Assembly: GCA_022712895.1 (NCBI GenBank)
Contig: JAFLJS010000042.1
Location: 62,001-126,000, forward strand
Length of the DNA stretch: 64,000 nt
Reading direction: 5' to 3'
DNA from: Desulfocapsa sp.
GTDB taxonomy: Bacteria > Desulfobacterota > Desulfobulbia > Desulfobulbales > Desulfocapsaceae
The notes beneath the pieces were generated by a model. The model had not been told where the DNA came from. It saw only the letters and a program-made list of their open reading frames with translations, and did no database searches. A program made the translations under genes and the position numbers. Shown here one piece after another: positions 9,092 to 17,928 of the stretch; the stretch's first letter is position 1, and every line of letters starts with the position of its first letter.

Positions 9092-10534
9092 TTAAGCCGC
9101 GTAGGGATTATGGCCTCGATGATGAATTTCAGCAATCAGGTTAGAGAGTTTACTCGCCTCATTGGCATTATCGTCATACTCAAATAACTGAGGGTGTTTA
9201 TCAAGATATGAGGTGTCAAAGTTTCCGCTTATAAAATCTTCATCCTTGGCAATGTTAAGATAGAAGGGGATTGTGGTCTTCGGTCCTGCAATAACAAAGT
9301 TTTGCAGACATCTGCGTAGCCTGTCAACAGTTTCGTTCCATGAGAAACCGTGGACAGTCATCTTAACCAGCAATGAGTCATATACTTCTGGAATAGTAAA
9401 ACCCTGATACACAAAACCATCAAGACGCACACCGTATCCACCGGGTGATCGATAGACAGAAACTGTTTTGCCACCTTCAGGCATAAAGTCAGCCTGCGGG
9501 TCTTCAGCGTTAATCCGCATTTCAATGGCATGTCCACGCATCTGCACATCTTCCTGACAGAAGGCAAGTGGCTTACCAAGGGCCAGTTTAATCTGGGTAC
9601 GGACGATATCAATACCTGTGATCATCTCGGTAACGGTATGTTCAACCTGTACCCGGGTATTAATCTCCATAAAATAATAGTTGAATTCTTTATCAATTAA
9701 AAACTCAACAGTACCGGCATTAAAATAATTGGAAGCCTTCGCTGCCTTCACGGCTGTGTCACATATTTCCTGAAGCAACGCCTTATCGCTAATCATTGAC
9801 GGAGCAATTTCAATCAGTTTCTGATTCCTGCGCTGGATGGAGCAATCACGGGTACCAAGGTGCACTGTTTTGCCATTCTTATCAGCCATGATCTGCACTT
9901 CAACGTGTTTAGGCTCAATAACTACCTTTTCAAGATAGACACGCTCATCATTAAATGCTGCTTTTGCCTCAGCGCGAGCAACCGGAATCTCATCTCGCAT
10001 CTGATTGTCATTTTCGATGAGTCGGATACCACGACCGCCACCACCACAGGTGGCTTTAAGCATGATGGGATATTTATATTTAGCAGCAAAAGCAATGGCA
10101 AACTCCTCGCCTTCTTTACCTGCAGCAAGGTTATCTGAACCTGGCACCATAGGAATACCAGCTTCTGCCATGATTTTTCTGGCAATTACTTTATTACCAA
10201 GGTTGGTAATAACATCTGACGATGGGCCAATGAATGTAATACCAGTATCTTCACAAGCTTTTGCAAAATCGGGATTTTCAGCAAGGAATCCATATCCGGG
10301 GTGGATAGCTGTTGCCCCTGATTTTTTTGCTGCTTTTATAATTTTTGAAATATCAAGATAGTCACAACGAGGCCCGGCTCCAAGCCAAACTGCTTCATTG
10401 GCAAGACGAATATGACGCGAATCTTTGTCAGGTGATTCATAGACTGCAACGGCTTCATAATCTAGTTCTTGTATTGCTCGAATAAGGCGGATGGCAATCT
10501 CGCCACGGTTGGCGACAAGTATTTTTGTTTTCAA
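9092..10534 (-). CDS. pycA: biotin carboxylase subunit (pyruvate carboxylase subunit A type)
   Basis: This ATP-dependent biotin carboxylase loads CO2 from bicarbonate onto the biotin of the next gene's product. It shows KILVANRGEIAIRLIRAIQE, the glycine-rich KATCGGGGRGIRL loop, GTRDCSIQRRNQKLIEIAPS and the MEINTRVQVEHTVTE catalytic segment. I choose a TTG start at 10534 (480 residues) because an exact AAGGAG lies five bases upstream (10540-10545) and the protein then begins at the usual KTKILVANRG. The frame is open to an ATG at 10594, but those 20 residues are unlike the family. AccC of acetyl-CoA carboxylase is nearly identical in motifs; the paired pycB favours this call. Confidence 0.85.
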   Translation of the reverse strand: MKTKILVANRGEIAIRLIRAIQELDYEAVAVYESPDKDSRHIRLANEAVWLGAGPRCDYLDISKIIKAAKKSGATAIHPGYGFLAENPDFAKACEDTGITFIGPSSDVITNLGNKVIARKIMAEAGIPMVPGSDNLAAGKEGEEFAIAFAAKYKYPIMLKATCGGGGRGIRLIENDNQMRDEIPVARAEAKAAFNDERVYLEKVVIEPKHVEVQIMADKNGKTVHLGTRDCSIQRRNQKLIEIAPSMISDKALLQEICDTAVKAAKASNYFNAGTVEFLIDKEFNYYFMEINTRVQVEHTVTEMITGIDIVRTQIKLALGKPLAFCQEDVQMRGHAIEMRINAEDPQADFMPEGGKTVSVYRSPGGYGVRLDGFVYQGFTIPEVYDSLLVKMTVHGFSWNETVDRLRRCLQNFVIAGPKTTIPFYLNIAKDEDFISGNFDTSYLDKHPQLFEYDDNANEASKLSNLIAEIHHRGHNPYAA

Positions 10535-10808
10535 AGCAACTCCTTGTACAATTGAATAAAACTGAAAGTCTCTAAAAGGAACCTGCCACAGCATGTAACA
10601 GTATGATTAATCAGGGAATGCCCCAGAAGGAAAGGGGTACTGACAATACAAAATACCTTTCTTACGGAAGAAATGTAAACGACAATTTTATAACATATTG
10701 TACGGCTAAGGGCAAGTGATACCGTAGTGTTGATGCCAAATATCAGAGATACTGATACGGTCAATCAAAATAATAGTTGTTTCTTTTTGGGAGTAATCAT
10801 TAAAACGC
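10535..10808. other. intergenic region between divergent pycAB and kor operons
   Basis: About 385 bases separate the divergent genes. The half near pycA must hold its promoter, but I see no convincing -35/-10 pair for the minus strand. The half near kor holds the promoter listed separately, and a small inverted repeat (ATTGC...GCAAT) lies around 10876-10890. No further gene or RNA is recognisable. Confidence 0.4.
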
Positions 10809-10842
10809 TTGACTTGTGTTTCCCTGTAGTTATAAGGGAAAC
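10809..10842 (+). promoter_or_regulatory. sigma-70-like promoter with overlapping dyad, kor operon
   Basis: TTGACT (10809-10814) and TATAAG (10831-10836) are 16 bases apart and lie about 85 bases before korD. A dyad, GTTTCCCT (10818-10825) and AGGGAAAC (10835-10842), fills the spacer and covers the -10 box. A regulator bound there would block polymerase, so this looks like an operator. The promoter call is by motif only. Confidence 0.5.
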
Positions 10843-10920
10843 AGGTGCTTTCGTTATGTGATTTTCTTTACAGGAATTGCGTAGCAATTATAAAATATAA
10901 TAACAAAACTGGTTATTAGA

Positions 10921-11235
10921 ATGGTTAAACAAACCACCGCCAAGCCCAAGGCAAAAACTAAAAAGGGGGCGACTGCAGCCAAGTCGTCACAAACCAAAAA
11001 ACGAGAAAAAAAGCTTTATGACGTTACTTTTTTTCAGAACTGGTGCAAATCCTGTGGAATTTGCACGGCACTCTGCGTCAAAAAAATCATCAAGTCTGAC
11101 GAAACTGGCGTTCCATATATAGACGATATGGACAGCTGCATAGGATGCCGTTTTTGCGAGATTCATTGTCCCGATTTTGCAATAACTATCAAAGAAAGAC
11201 ACCCCGAGAGGAGGAGCACTAATGGAACCCACTGA
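10921..11235 (+). CDS. korD: 2-oxoacid:ferredoxin oxidoreductase, ferredoxin-like delta subunit
   Basis: The 104-residue protein has two 4Fe-4S motifs, CKSCGICTALC and CIGCRFCEIHCP, and would pass electrons from the TPP active site to ferredoxin. Its order first in a korDABC set is typical. It has an unusual N-terminal extension of about 33 residues rich in Lys, Ala and Thr (KAKTKKGATAAKSSQTKK). The start codon has only a weak ribosome-binding site, so a later start would shorten this tail, but no good alternative ATG exists before the first cysteine motif. It overlaps korA by 14 bases. Confidence 0.88.
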   Translation: MVKQTTAKPKAKTKKGATAAKSSQTKKREKKLYDVTFFQNWCKSCGICTALCVKKIIKSDETGVPYIDDMDSCIGCRFCEIHCPDFAITIKERHPERRSTNGTH

Positions 11236-12364
11236 AAAACAAAACAAAATCCTTCTTCAGGGAAACGAAGCAATCGTAGCTGGAGCTCTTGCTGCTGGCT
11301 GTAGTTTTTTCGCTGGTTACCCGATCACCCCAGCATCTGAAATCAGTGAACTGCTTTCAGTGAAGCTTCCACAGATGGGTGGTACGTTTATTCAGATGGA
11401 AGATGAAATAGCAAGTATGGGTGCTGTAATTGGTGCATCTCTTGCTGGCGCCAAATCCATGACCGCCACAAGCGGTCCAGGATTCTCCCTCATTCAGGAA
11501 AATTTAGGATACGGGTGTATCACCGAAACCCCATGCGTTATTGTTAATGTGATGCGTGGAGGTCCCAGCACTGGGCTGCCAACAAGTGTTGCCCAAGGTG
11601 ACGTACAGATGGCTCGATGGGGAACCCACGGTGACCATCCAATTATTGTTCTGGCTGTATCATCGGTTGCCGATTGTTTCTCCATTACAATCAAGGCTTT
11701 CAACCTTTCTGAAAAATACCGTACCCCAGTAATTATATTGTCTGATGAAGTGGTTGCCCACACAAGAGAATCTGTTGTCTTACCCCCTGAAGACTCTATT
11801 CGGGTGTTTGATCGGGTAAAACCAGATGTGCCGCCTGAGTGGTACAAACCATACGCAGATAACAATCGCGGGGTTCCTGATATGGCATCTTTTGGTGATG
11901 GCTACAGACACCATGTTACTGGCCTTGTACACGATGAAAAAGGCTACCCCACCCAAAACGCTCAAGAAGTTGATTCCTTCCTGAGAAGAATCCACGGCAA
12001 AATTAGCAAAGGTTTCAAAGAAATACAGGTTACTAAAAACTACATGATGGACGACGCGGAAGTATTTGTTATCGCGTACGGATCTGTCGCCAGATCTGCT
12101 CTACGTGCTGTCCGTAACGCCAGAGCGCGTGGCGTCAAGGCTGGTCTCGTCCAACTGGTTACACTGTTTCCTTTCCCACGTAAAACTGTGGATACGTACC
12201 TTCGTCAGTGTCGCGCGGCCATTGTTCCCGAGATGAATATGGGACAGATGGCCAGGGAAATCAGTCGAGTTAATCAGTCGTCGTGTAGAATTGTTAAACA
12301 TAACCGAATTGATGGTCACCTCATCACACCGGAAGAGATTTTCAAACATCTAACTACGGTCTGA
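11222..12364 (+). CDS. korA: 2-oxoacid:ferredoxin oxidoreductase, alpha subunit
   Basis: KorA combines the pyrimidine-binding and transketolase-C-like domains of 2-oxoglutarate:ferredoxin oxidoreductase, which interconverts 2-oxoglutarate and succinyl-CoA using ferredoxin. FAGYPITPASEI, MEDEIASMGAVIGASLAGAK and TATSGPGFSLIQE are diagnostic. At 380 residues it is the usual length of KorA without a fused gamma domain; KorC is separate. A perfect AGGAGG lies upstream of the ATG inside korD. The exact substrate (2-oxoglutarate, rather than isovalerate or pyruvate) is inferred from the subunit pattern. Confidence 0.9.
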   Translation: MEPTEKQNKILLQGNEAIVAGALAAGCSFFAGYPITPASEISELLSVKLPQMGGTFIQMEDEIASMGAVIGASLAGAKSMTATSGPGFSLIQENLGYGCITETPCVIVNVMRGGPSTGLPTSVAQGDVQMARWGTHGDHPIIVLAVSSVADCFSITIKAFNLSEKYRTPVIILSDEVVAHTRESVVLPPEDSIRVFDRVKPDVPPEWYKPYADNNRGVPDMASFGDGYRHHVTGLVHDEKGYPTQNAQEVDSFLRRIHGKISKGFKEIQVTKNYMMDDAEVFVIAYGSVARSALRAVRNARARGVKAGLVQLVTLFPFPRKTVDTYLRQCRAAIVPEMNMGQMAREISRVNQSSCRIVKHNRIDGHLITPEEIFKHLTTV

Positions 12365-12398
12365 TGCTGGAACCTTTGAAGGAATACAGGAGAATAAC

Positions 12399-13283
12399 AT
12401 GTTAGAACGTGCTGAAACTGTACGTAAAGAATATTTACGACACGACAAAAAATTCCCCCATGTCTGGTGCCCTGGATGTGGAAATGGAATAGTCATGGGC
12501 GCACTGTTGCGTGCCATTCATTCGCTGGGTTTAAGTAAGGATGAAATTGTACTTGCGTCGGGTATTGGTTGTTCCGGTAGGATGCCAACCTATGCTGACT
12601 TTAACACTATCCACACCACACACGGAAGAGCGCTGACTTTTTCCACTGGGATCAAACTCGCAAAACCCGAGCTTACAGTCCTTACTGTTATGGGGGATGG
12701 CGATTCAACAGCCATTGGCGGAAATCATTTTATCCATGCCGCCAGAAGAAACCTTGATCTCACCGCTATCATTATCAACAACTCAACTTATGGTATGACT
12801 GGTGGTCAGTACTCACCGACCACACCATTTGGTTCAATCTCGGCCACATCTGCTTATGGTCACGTTGAACATGCTTTCTCCATAGCCGAGCTTGCTGCCA
12901 CGGCAGGTGCCTCATTTGTCGCAAGATCCACTGTCTATCATGCGACACACATTGAAGATATGATCAAACTTGCTATCAAAAACAAGGGTTTTTCTGTGGT
13001 GGAAATCATATCCAACTGCCATGTGCAGTATGGAAAGAAGAATAAACTTGGTGGTGCCGTACAGATGATCAACAGCTATAAAGATAATGCTATCACGGTC
13101 GAAAAGGCTGCAAACCTGAGCCCCGAAGAACTTGAAGGGAAGATCACAATAGGTGTGCTCGCTGATGTGGACAAACCAGTTTCAACCGAGGTGTATCGAC
13201 AGGTAGTTGAAGATGCAAGACTCAAAGCTGAAAAGATCACCAAAGAGACCGACAAAAACGGAGTTAAACGATATGAAGAGTGA
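12399..13283 (+). CDS. korB: 2-oxoacid:ferredoxin oxidoreductase, beta (TPP-binding) subunit
   Basis: KorB binds thiamine diphosphate. WCPGCGNG, GIGCSGRMPTYADFNTIHT, the Mg-TPP site GDGDSTAIGGNH and NNSTYGMTGGQYSPTTP are present in order over 294 residues. A GGAG ribosome-binding site precedes the ATG by seven bases. It lies 34 bases after korA, and its end overlaps korC. The stop at 13283 follows a lysine-rich tail. Confidence 0.9.
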   Translation: MLERAETVRKEYLRHDKKFPHVWCPGCGNGIVMGALLRAIHSLGLSKDEIVLASGIGCSGRMPTYADFNTIHTTHGRALTFSTGIKLAKPELTVLTVMGDGDSTAIGGNHFIHAARRNLDLTAIIINNSTYGMTGGQYSPTTPFGSISATSAYGHVEHAFSIAELAATAGASFVARSTVYHATHIEDMIKLAIKNKGFSVVEIISNCHVQYGKKNKLGGAVQMINSYKDNAITVEKAANLSPEELEGKITIGVLADVDKPVSTEVYRQVVEDARLKAEKITKETDKNGVKRYEE

Positions 13284-13866
13284 CGAACGCTACGAAATCA
13301 GATTTAGCGGCTCCGGCGGGCAGGGTATTATAACTGCGGCTATTGTCATGGCCGACGGTGTTGCCCGTTTTGACAATAACCACGTGTGCCAGACCCAAAG
13401 CTACGGACCCGAGGCGAGGGGCGGGAAGAGTAAGGCGGAAGTTGTTATTTCCGGCTCTCCAATTGATTATCCGAAGGCCCTTCAGGTGGATTTGCTACTG
13501 GCTATGACACAGACATCCTGCGATGCTTACTTTTTTGACTTAAAATCCGATGGATTGCTGGTGGTTGATGGCGGCTTGGTAACACAGCTACCTACCAGTC
13601 GTTCTGTGTCGATACCTTTTACCCAGATCGCACGCAAAGAAACAGGTAGGGAGCTTGTTGCCAACATGGTTGCCCTTGGAGCTGTGGGGTACCTCTGCGG
13701 CAAGGTTTCACTGGGTGGCCTGGAAAAGGCCCTCTTATCACGAGTACCAAAGGGAACGGAGGAGATGAACTCAAAGGCCTTTCAGGCAGGCATCAGAGAA
13801 GCAAAAAAGATCGATCTCAGCCTTCTTCCACGATCTGTAATGGACGAATGGGACGACGAGTATTAG
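13273..13866 (+). CDS. korC: 2-oxoacid:ferredoxin oxidoreductase, gamma subunit
   Basis: KorC is the small domain that completes the enzyme core. It has the typical RFSGSGGQGIITAA start, QSYGPEARGGKSKAEVVIS and LLLAMTQ. I start it at the ATG at 13273 (197 residues), with GGAG nine bases upstream; this overlaps korB by 11 bases. The open frame extends back to 13207 but those residues are the shadow of korB. It is the last gene of the operon, and a hairpin follows about 50 bases on. Confidence 0.9.
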   Translation: MKSDERYEIRFSGSGGQGIITAAIVMADGVARFDNNHVCQTQSYGPEARGGKSKAEVVISGSPIDYPKALQVDLLLAMTQTSCDAYFFDLKSDGLLVVDGGLVTQLPTSRSVSIPFTQIARKETGRELVANMVALGAVGYLCGKVSLGGLEKALLSRVPKGTEEMNSKAFQAGIREAKKIDLSLLPRSVMDEWDDEY

Positions 13867-13915
13867 GCCATTATCCGCCAAGATAGCGACGTTAGCGGAT
13901 GTACAGCATTAACAT

Positions 13916-13954
13916 AAGATCGGTTCAACCTTGATTAAGGGGCGAACCGATCTT
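13916..13954. terminator. hairpin between convergent kor operon and nitroreductase gene
   Basis: AAGATCGGTTC (13916-13926) pairs perfectly with GAACCGATCTT (13944-13954), and CCTT/AAGG inside the loop can pair too. There is no long T-run on the plus side, so it may rely on Rho or act for both strands. It reaches to within two bases of the nitroreductase stop codon. Confidence 0.65.
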
Positions 13955-13956
13955 CT

Positions 13957-14718
13957 CTATAGTTCACTCTGCTTGCCAGGTGCGACCTTCTTCCCCACAG
14001 ACGCAGCATAAATCACCGTTTCATCCTTTCCGTCAAGACCAAGTAAATCATTCACCTCGTCGTCGTAAAATGCAGCAACAGGACACCCTCCGCTGCCTAT
14101 CGCCTCTGCAGCAGTCAAGGTATTCTGACAGATATGGCCGGCATCTAACAAAACATAGCGCATACCGCGATTGCCATACTTTGACATTGACCTTCTAAAA
14201 ATTACTGACCAGAGAAACGTTACCGCAGAACTAGCCATAAACTTCTGATTCATACAAGCATTTGCAACTGTTTCCGCCTGGTCGCCTGTTCGAATTTTAT
14301 CAAGTGCGAAATTCTCCACATCAAAGTGGTATATACCGGGTTCCAGATCCTCAATATGATTTGCAGCGATATAGGTTTCAATAGGATACAATGCGCCACC
14401 AGATGGTGTGGTCCGAAAGGAGTAATTTCCTGATTTTGCGGTGATCCCCTGGCTGGCCCACAGCATAAATGCCAATTCTCCAAGAGAAATGGGTTCCATT
14501 TTATATTTACGCAAAGATCGCCTGTGCTGCAGTAAAGGAATGATGCGAGCCTCTTTGAGCGACCAGCTCCTTGGCAGTTCTACCTTGTCTGCATCAGGGT
14601 ATTTTTTAAAGATACCAGTCTCCGCTATTGCCGGTCGCATCATCTTTTTTATGGTGTCACGTCTGTATCCGGTTTCTTGAATATATTTATATCCCGTGCA
14701 CTCTCCAAGTTTAGGCAT
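13957..14718 (-). CDS. SagB/ThcOx-type nitroreductase family protein
   Basis: This 253-residue flavin oxidoreductase belongs to the nitroreductase fold, SagB-like branch: HRRSLRKYKMEPISLGELAFMLWASQG, RTTPSGGALYPIE, and AGHICQNTLTAAEAIG with GCPVAAFYDD. Members oxidise or reduce small substrates with FMN; the real substrate here is unknown and there is no neighbouring precursor peptide or cyclodehydratase. I start it at the ATG at 14718, preceded by AAGGTGA, overlapping the end of rlmN by 8 bases. The open frame to 14817 would add 33 residues that lie entirely inside rlmN. It looks translationally coupled to rlmN. Confidence 0.8.
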   Translation of the reverse strand: MPKLGECTGYKYIQETGYRRDTIKKMMRPAIAETGIFKKYPDADKVELPRSWSLKEARIIPLLQHRRSLRKYKMEPISLGELAFMLWASQGITAKSGNYSFRTTPSGGALYPIETYIAANHIEDLEPGIYHFDVENFALDKIRTGDQAETVANACMNQKFMASSAVTFLWSVIFRRSMSKYGNRGMRYVLLDAGHICQNTLTAAEAIGSGGCPVAAFYDDEVNDLLGLDGKDETVIYAASVGKKVAPGKQSEL

Positions 14719-15784
14719 CTGTTTGTTCACCTTGTTTTTGTTTTGCGAGCTGCCCACAGGCAGCAGATATATCCTCACCTCGGCTAGAACGGATAAATAC
14801 CGAATAGCCATTGTCACGAACTATTTTCTGAAAGGCAAAGAGCCTGTTTCGTGACGGACTTTTGTAAGGGATTCCGGGCGATTCATTATAAGGGAGCAGG
14901 TTGATCTTACAGGGAATGTCTCGTAATATTTTTGCAAGCTCCCTGGCGTCATCATCTGAATCATTAATATCTTTGAGCAGTATATATTCAAACATTATAC
15001 GTTTTCGCTTGGCCATGGGGTAGGTGCGGCACGCTTCCAGCAGGTCTTCCAGTGAGTATCTGTCGTTTACCGGCATCAACAAGTCTCTTGTTTTATCGTT
15101 AACAGCATGCAGAGATATGGCAAGATTCACATCTGTTTCAAGCCCCAGACGTTCCATTTTGGGGACAATTCCACAGGTGGAAACAGTTATACGCCGGTTG
15201 GTCATATCCAGGCCACGCTGTTCCGTAAGGATAGAGATAGATTTGATTAGATTGTCGAGATTGTTTAGAGGCTCTCCCATACCCATAAAAACTATATTGG
15301 TAACTCTATCCGGACCGATCAATTTGCCCTTCGGCTCATTACGTAAAAAGTCACCAACAGCAACAACCTGATTCACAATTTCGGAAGGATTCAAATTACG
15401 TGAAAATCCCATGGTTGCAGTAAGGCAAAACGAGCAATTCATGGCACAACCAACCTGTGACGAGACACAGAGGGTATTTCGATCAGGTTCTGGAATCAGG
15501 ACAGACTCAATCAGCTTGCCATCCTCAAGGGGGAAGCCGAACTTCACCGAACCGTCACTCGAACGTTGAATTACAGGATCAACAAAACGATAGATTCGTG
15601 CATTTTCAGCCAGTAGTTTCCTGAATTTCTTAGCGAGATCAGTCATCTCGGAAAATTCAGTTATCCCAGGACGATACAACCAGGACATGATCTGACGCCC
15701 TCGAAATGCTGGCTGACCAAGATCTTCAACGTACTGAACGATTTCATCCTGCGTCAGGTTGCGCAGGTCAGTTTTTGTATTCAT
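14711..15784 (-). CDS. rlmN: 23S rRNA (A2503-C2) / tRNA (A37-C2) methyltransferase
   Basis: RlmN is a radical SAM methylase that adds a methyl group to adenine C2 in 23S rRNA and some tRNAs. The cluster motif is CAMNCSFC, preceded by LCVSSQVG. MGMGEPLNN, the SLHAVND segment and the C-terminal RSSRGEDISAACGQL, which holds the second mechanistic cysteine, are all present. The 357 residues match the family. The start ATG lies 2 bases from the stop of the upstream radical SAM gene, so the two form one operon with the nitroreductase. Confidence 0.95.
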   Translation of the reverse strand: MNTKTDLRNLTQDEIVQYVEDLGQPAFRGRQIMSWLYRPGITEFSEMTDLAKKFRKLLAENARIYRFVDPVIQRSSDGSVKFGFPLEDGKLIESVLIPEPDRNTLCVSSQVGCAMNCSFCLTATMGFSRNLNPSEIVNQVVAVGDFLRNEPKGKLIGPDRVTNIVFMGMGEPLNNLDNLIKSISILTEQRGLDMTNRRITVSTCGIVPKMERLGLETDVNLAISLHAVNDKTRDLLMPVNDRYSLEDLLEACRTYPMAKRKRIMFEYILLKDINDSDDDARELAKILRDIPCKINLLPYNESPGIPYKSPSRNRLFAFQKIVRDNGYSVFIRSSRGEDISAACGQLAKQKQGEQTDA

Positions 15785-15786
15785 AA

Positions 15787-16662
15787 TTATAATGCTCTGA
15801 ACTGCTCAGGAACCAAAGATTGTTTTCCCTGAAGTGCAAGTTCAATTTCTGTGAGTAACTTGTTTTTATCGCGTGCTAATCTCCCACTGATCGGGAGGTA
15901 GTTTGAAGCGTGATTTGCCATAAATTGCACTTTCTCACAGCTTATATTTGTGATAAATTCATGCAACTCGACCAGCATTGCTTTTGCATCAGGTAACTGG
16001 AAGTTGCCATTTGCATATTGCTGACCAAGAGGCGTATTCGACAGAGGCATAAGACAAAGTGCAGCTATCTGGTTTGGCTGCATCTCGCTTAGAACTCTGG
16101 CAGACTCTTGCGCATGACGCAAACTCCCGGCGACTCCTGCAAGCCCTAAAAGAACAGTAACCGACAAAAAAATACCTGCCTGCCGCACGCGCTTGCCCGC
16201 CTCAATCATGGAATCTGCCGTCTCATTCTTGCATATTTTTTTCAAGACCGTATTGTCACCGCTCTCAAGGCCCATGTAAATTCGGTGCAAACCTAGACCT
16301 TTTAAATCTCTAAGCTCTGTAATCGTTTTAGAGCGAATCGCCTTGGCATTTCCATACATGGCAATCCTGGATACCTGGGGCAAGTGTTTGTTTATTTGCG
16401 CAAAGATGTGCAAAAGGCGTTTTTGCGAAAGGATCAATGCGTCACCATCAGCGAGAAAAACTCGTTTTTGCATGCTACAATGCTGAGCCGCAAAAACTAT
16501 ATTCTCAAGGATTTCAGCATCAGTACGAATACGAAATTTTTTCCCTGAATCCTTATATGCTCCGCAAAAAGTACATTTATTATGAGAACAGCCAATTGTG
16601 ACCTGAATTATGATGGAACTGGCCTCACTGGGTGGGCGAATTATATCTCCATCATAATTCAT
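15787..16662 (-). CDS. radical SAM protein with CX4CX2C cluster motif
   Basis: Residues 25-33 read CSHNKCTFC, so the 4Fe-4S ligands follow a CX4CX2C spacing and not the canonical CX3CX2C. The rest fits a radical SAM barrel: VFLADGDALILS (the SAM 'GGD-like' strand), RIAMYGNAKAI, and YMGLESGDNTVLKKI. It is 291 residues. Related proteins are widespread in Deltaproteobacteria as uncharacterised radical SAM proteins, and I do not know the substrate. It is probably the first gene of the operon with rlmN and the nitroreductase; serC lies immediately upstream with only 13 bases between them. Confidence 0.8.
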   Translation of the reverse strand: MNYDGDIIRPPSEASSIIIQVTIGCSHNKCTFCGAYKDSGKKFRIRTDAEILENIVFAAQHCSMQKRVFLADGDALILSQKRLLHIFAQINKHLPQVSRIAMYGNAKAIRSKTITELRDLKGLGLHRIYMGLESGDNTVLKKICKNETADSMIEAGKRVRQAGIFLSVTVLLGLAGVAGSLRHAQESARVLSEMQPNQIAALCLMPLSNTPLGQQYANGNFQLPDAKAMLVELHEFITNISCEKVQFMANHASNYLPISGRLARDKNKLLTEIELALQGKQSLVPEQFRAL

Positions 16663-16675
16663 GTGTCAAATCAGC

Positions 16676-17761
16676 CTAGGCCTGGTTGGCTGCTTCAAAT
16701 TCTTTCATGAAAGCAACAAGTTTTACCACACCTTCTTTGGGAAAAGCATTATAAATTGATGCTCGACATCCACCGATTGAACGATGTCCTTTCAGGCCAT
16801 TCAGGCCTATGGCTTCGGCTTCAGTAATAAACTGTGCTTCAAGTTCGGGAGTAGGCAGGTTGAAAGGAATATTCATAAGAGATCTTGAATCCTTTTCAGC
16901 GTGTCCACGGTAATACTCTCCACTATCTATACAGTCATAGAGAATCCCGGCTTTTTCTTTGTTAATGGCTTCCATTGCGGCAACACCACCTTGCTTTTTG
17001 AGCCATTTTAATACTTCACCAACACCATAAATTGCAAAACAGGGTGGTGTGTTAAACATAGACCCTTTGTCAGAATGGGTTTTATAGCAAAGCATGGTGG
17101 GGGTGTTCTCGGGTGTTTTCTCAAGAAGATCGTCACGAATAATAACGATGGTGACACCAGCTGGGCCCATATTTTTCTGGGCTCCGGCGAAGATTATTCC
17201 AAACTTGGAAACATCTATTTTTCTTGAAAGGATATCTGAAGACATATCAGAGATAAGCATCTTTTCTGTATCGGGAAATTCTGGAAACTGTGTTCCGTAA
17301 ATCGTGTTATTGGAAACAAAGTAGAGATATTCAGAATCATCAGCCACACTGTATTCAGAATCTTTAGGTACTCTATTGAAAACTTGTTCTTCACTGGAAT
17401 AGGCGACATCAATATCACCAAATAACTTAGCTTCTTTGATAGCTTTTTTTGACCAGGCGCCGGTGTTGAGATAGGTCGCTTTCTTTCCTTTACCCAGAAG
17501 ATTCATGGGGATCATATAAAATTGGCTGGAGGCACCTCCCTGTAAAAACAGCACCTTATAATTGTCAGGAATATCCATGAGCTCGCGGAGTAACTGCTCA
17601 GCACCCTCAGTCACGGCGATAAATTCCTTTGAACGATGGCTCATTTCAATGAGGCCGATTCCAGTTTCTTTAAAGTTTACAACATCTTTTGACGCTTGCT
17701 GCAAAACTTCACCGGGAAGAGTTGCAGGTCCTGGACTGAAATTATATACGCGATCAACCAT
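16676..17761 (-). CDS. serC: phosphoserine aminotransferase
   Basis: SerC converts 3-phosphohydroxypyruvate and glutamate to phosphoserine; the same enzyme acts in pyridoxine synthesis. YNFSPGPATLPGEVLQ, FLQGGASSQFYMIPMNLLG, the PLP lysine in GIIFAGAQKNMGPAGVTI and GHRSIGGCRASIYNAF are diagnostic. The 361 residues are standard. AAGGAG sits seven bases before the ATG. Its partner serA/serB genes are not in the window. Confidence 0.96.
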   Translation of the reverse strand: MVDRVYNFSPGPATLPGEVLQQASKDVVNFKETGIGLIEMSHRSKEFIAVTEGAEQLLRELMDIPDNYKVLFLQGGASSQFYMIPMNLLGKGKKATYLNTGAWSKKAIKEAKLFGDIDVAYSSEEQVFNRVPKDSEYSVADDSEYLYFVSNNTIYGTQFPEFPDTEKMLISDMSSDILSRKIDVSKFGIIFAGAQKNMGPAGVTIVIIRDDLLEKTPENTPTMLCYKTHSDKGSMFNTPPCFAIYGVGEVLKWLKKQGGVAAMEAINKEKAGILYDCIDSGEYYRGHAEKDSRSLMNIPFNLPTPELEAQFITEAEAIGLNGLKGHRSIGGCRASIYNAFPKEGVVKLVAFMKEFEAANQA

Positions 17762-17928
17762 TTTATTTACTCCTTAAAAAAATATAATTGTAATAACAAA
17801 AGTATACCTGAACGATCAGGAATGTGCTAAGTTAGTATTTTCTAAAATTCCTACGTTGGATACCTTACCCGATGCTGGAATAAAAATAAACTGGTTACCT
17901 TATACACCGTTCTTCATCGTCTATCTTG

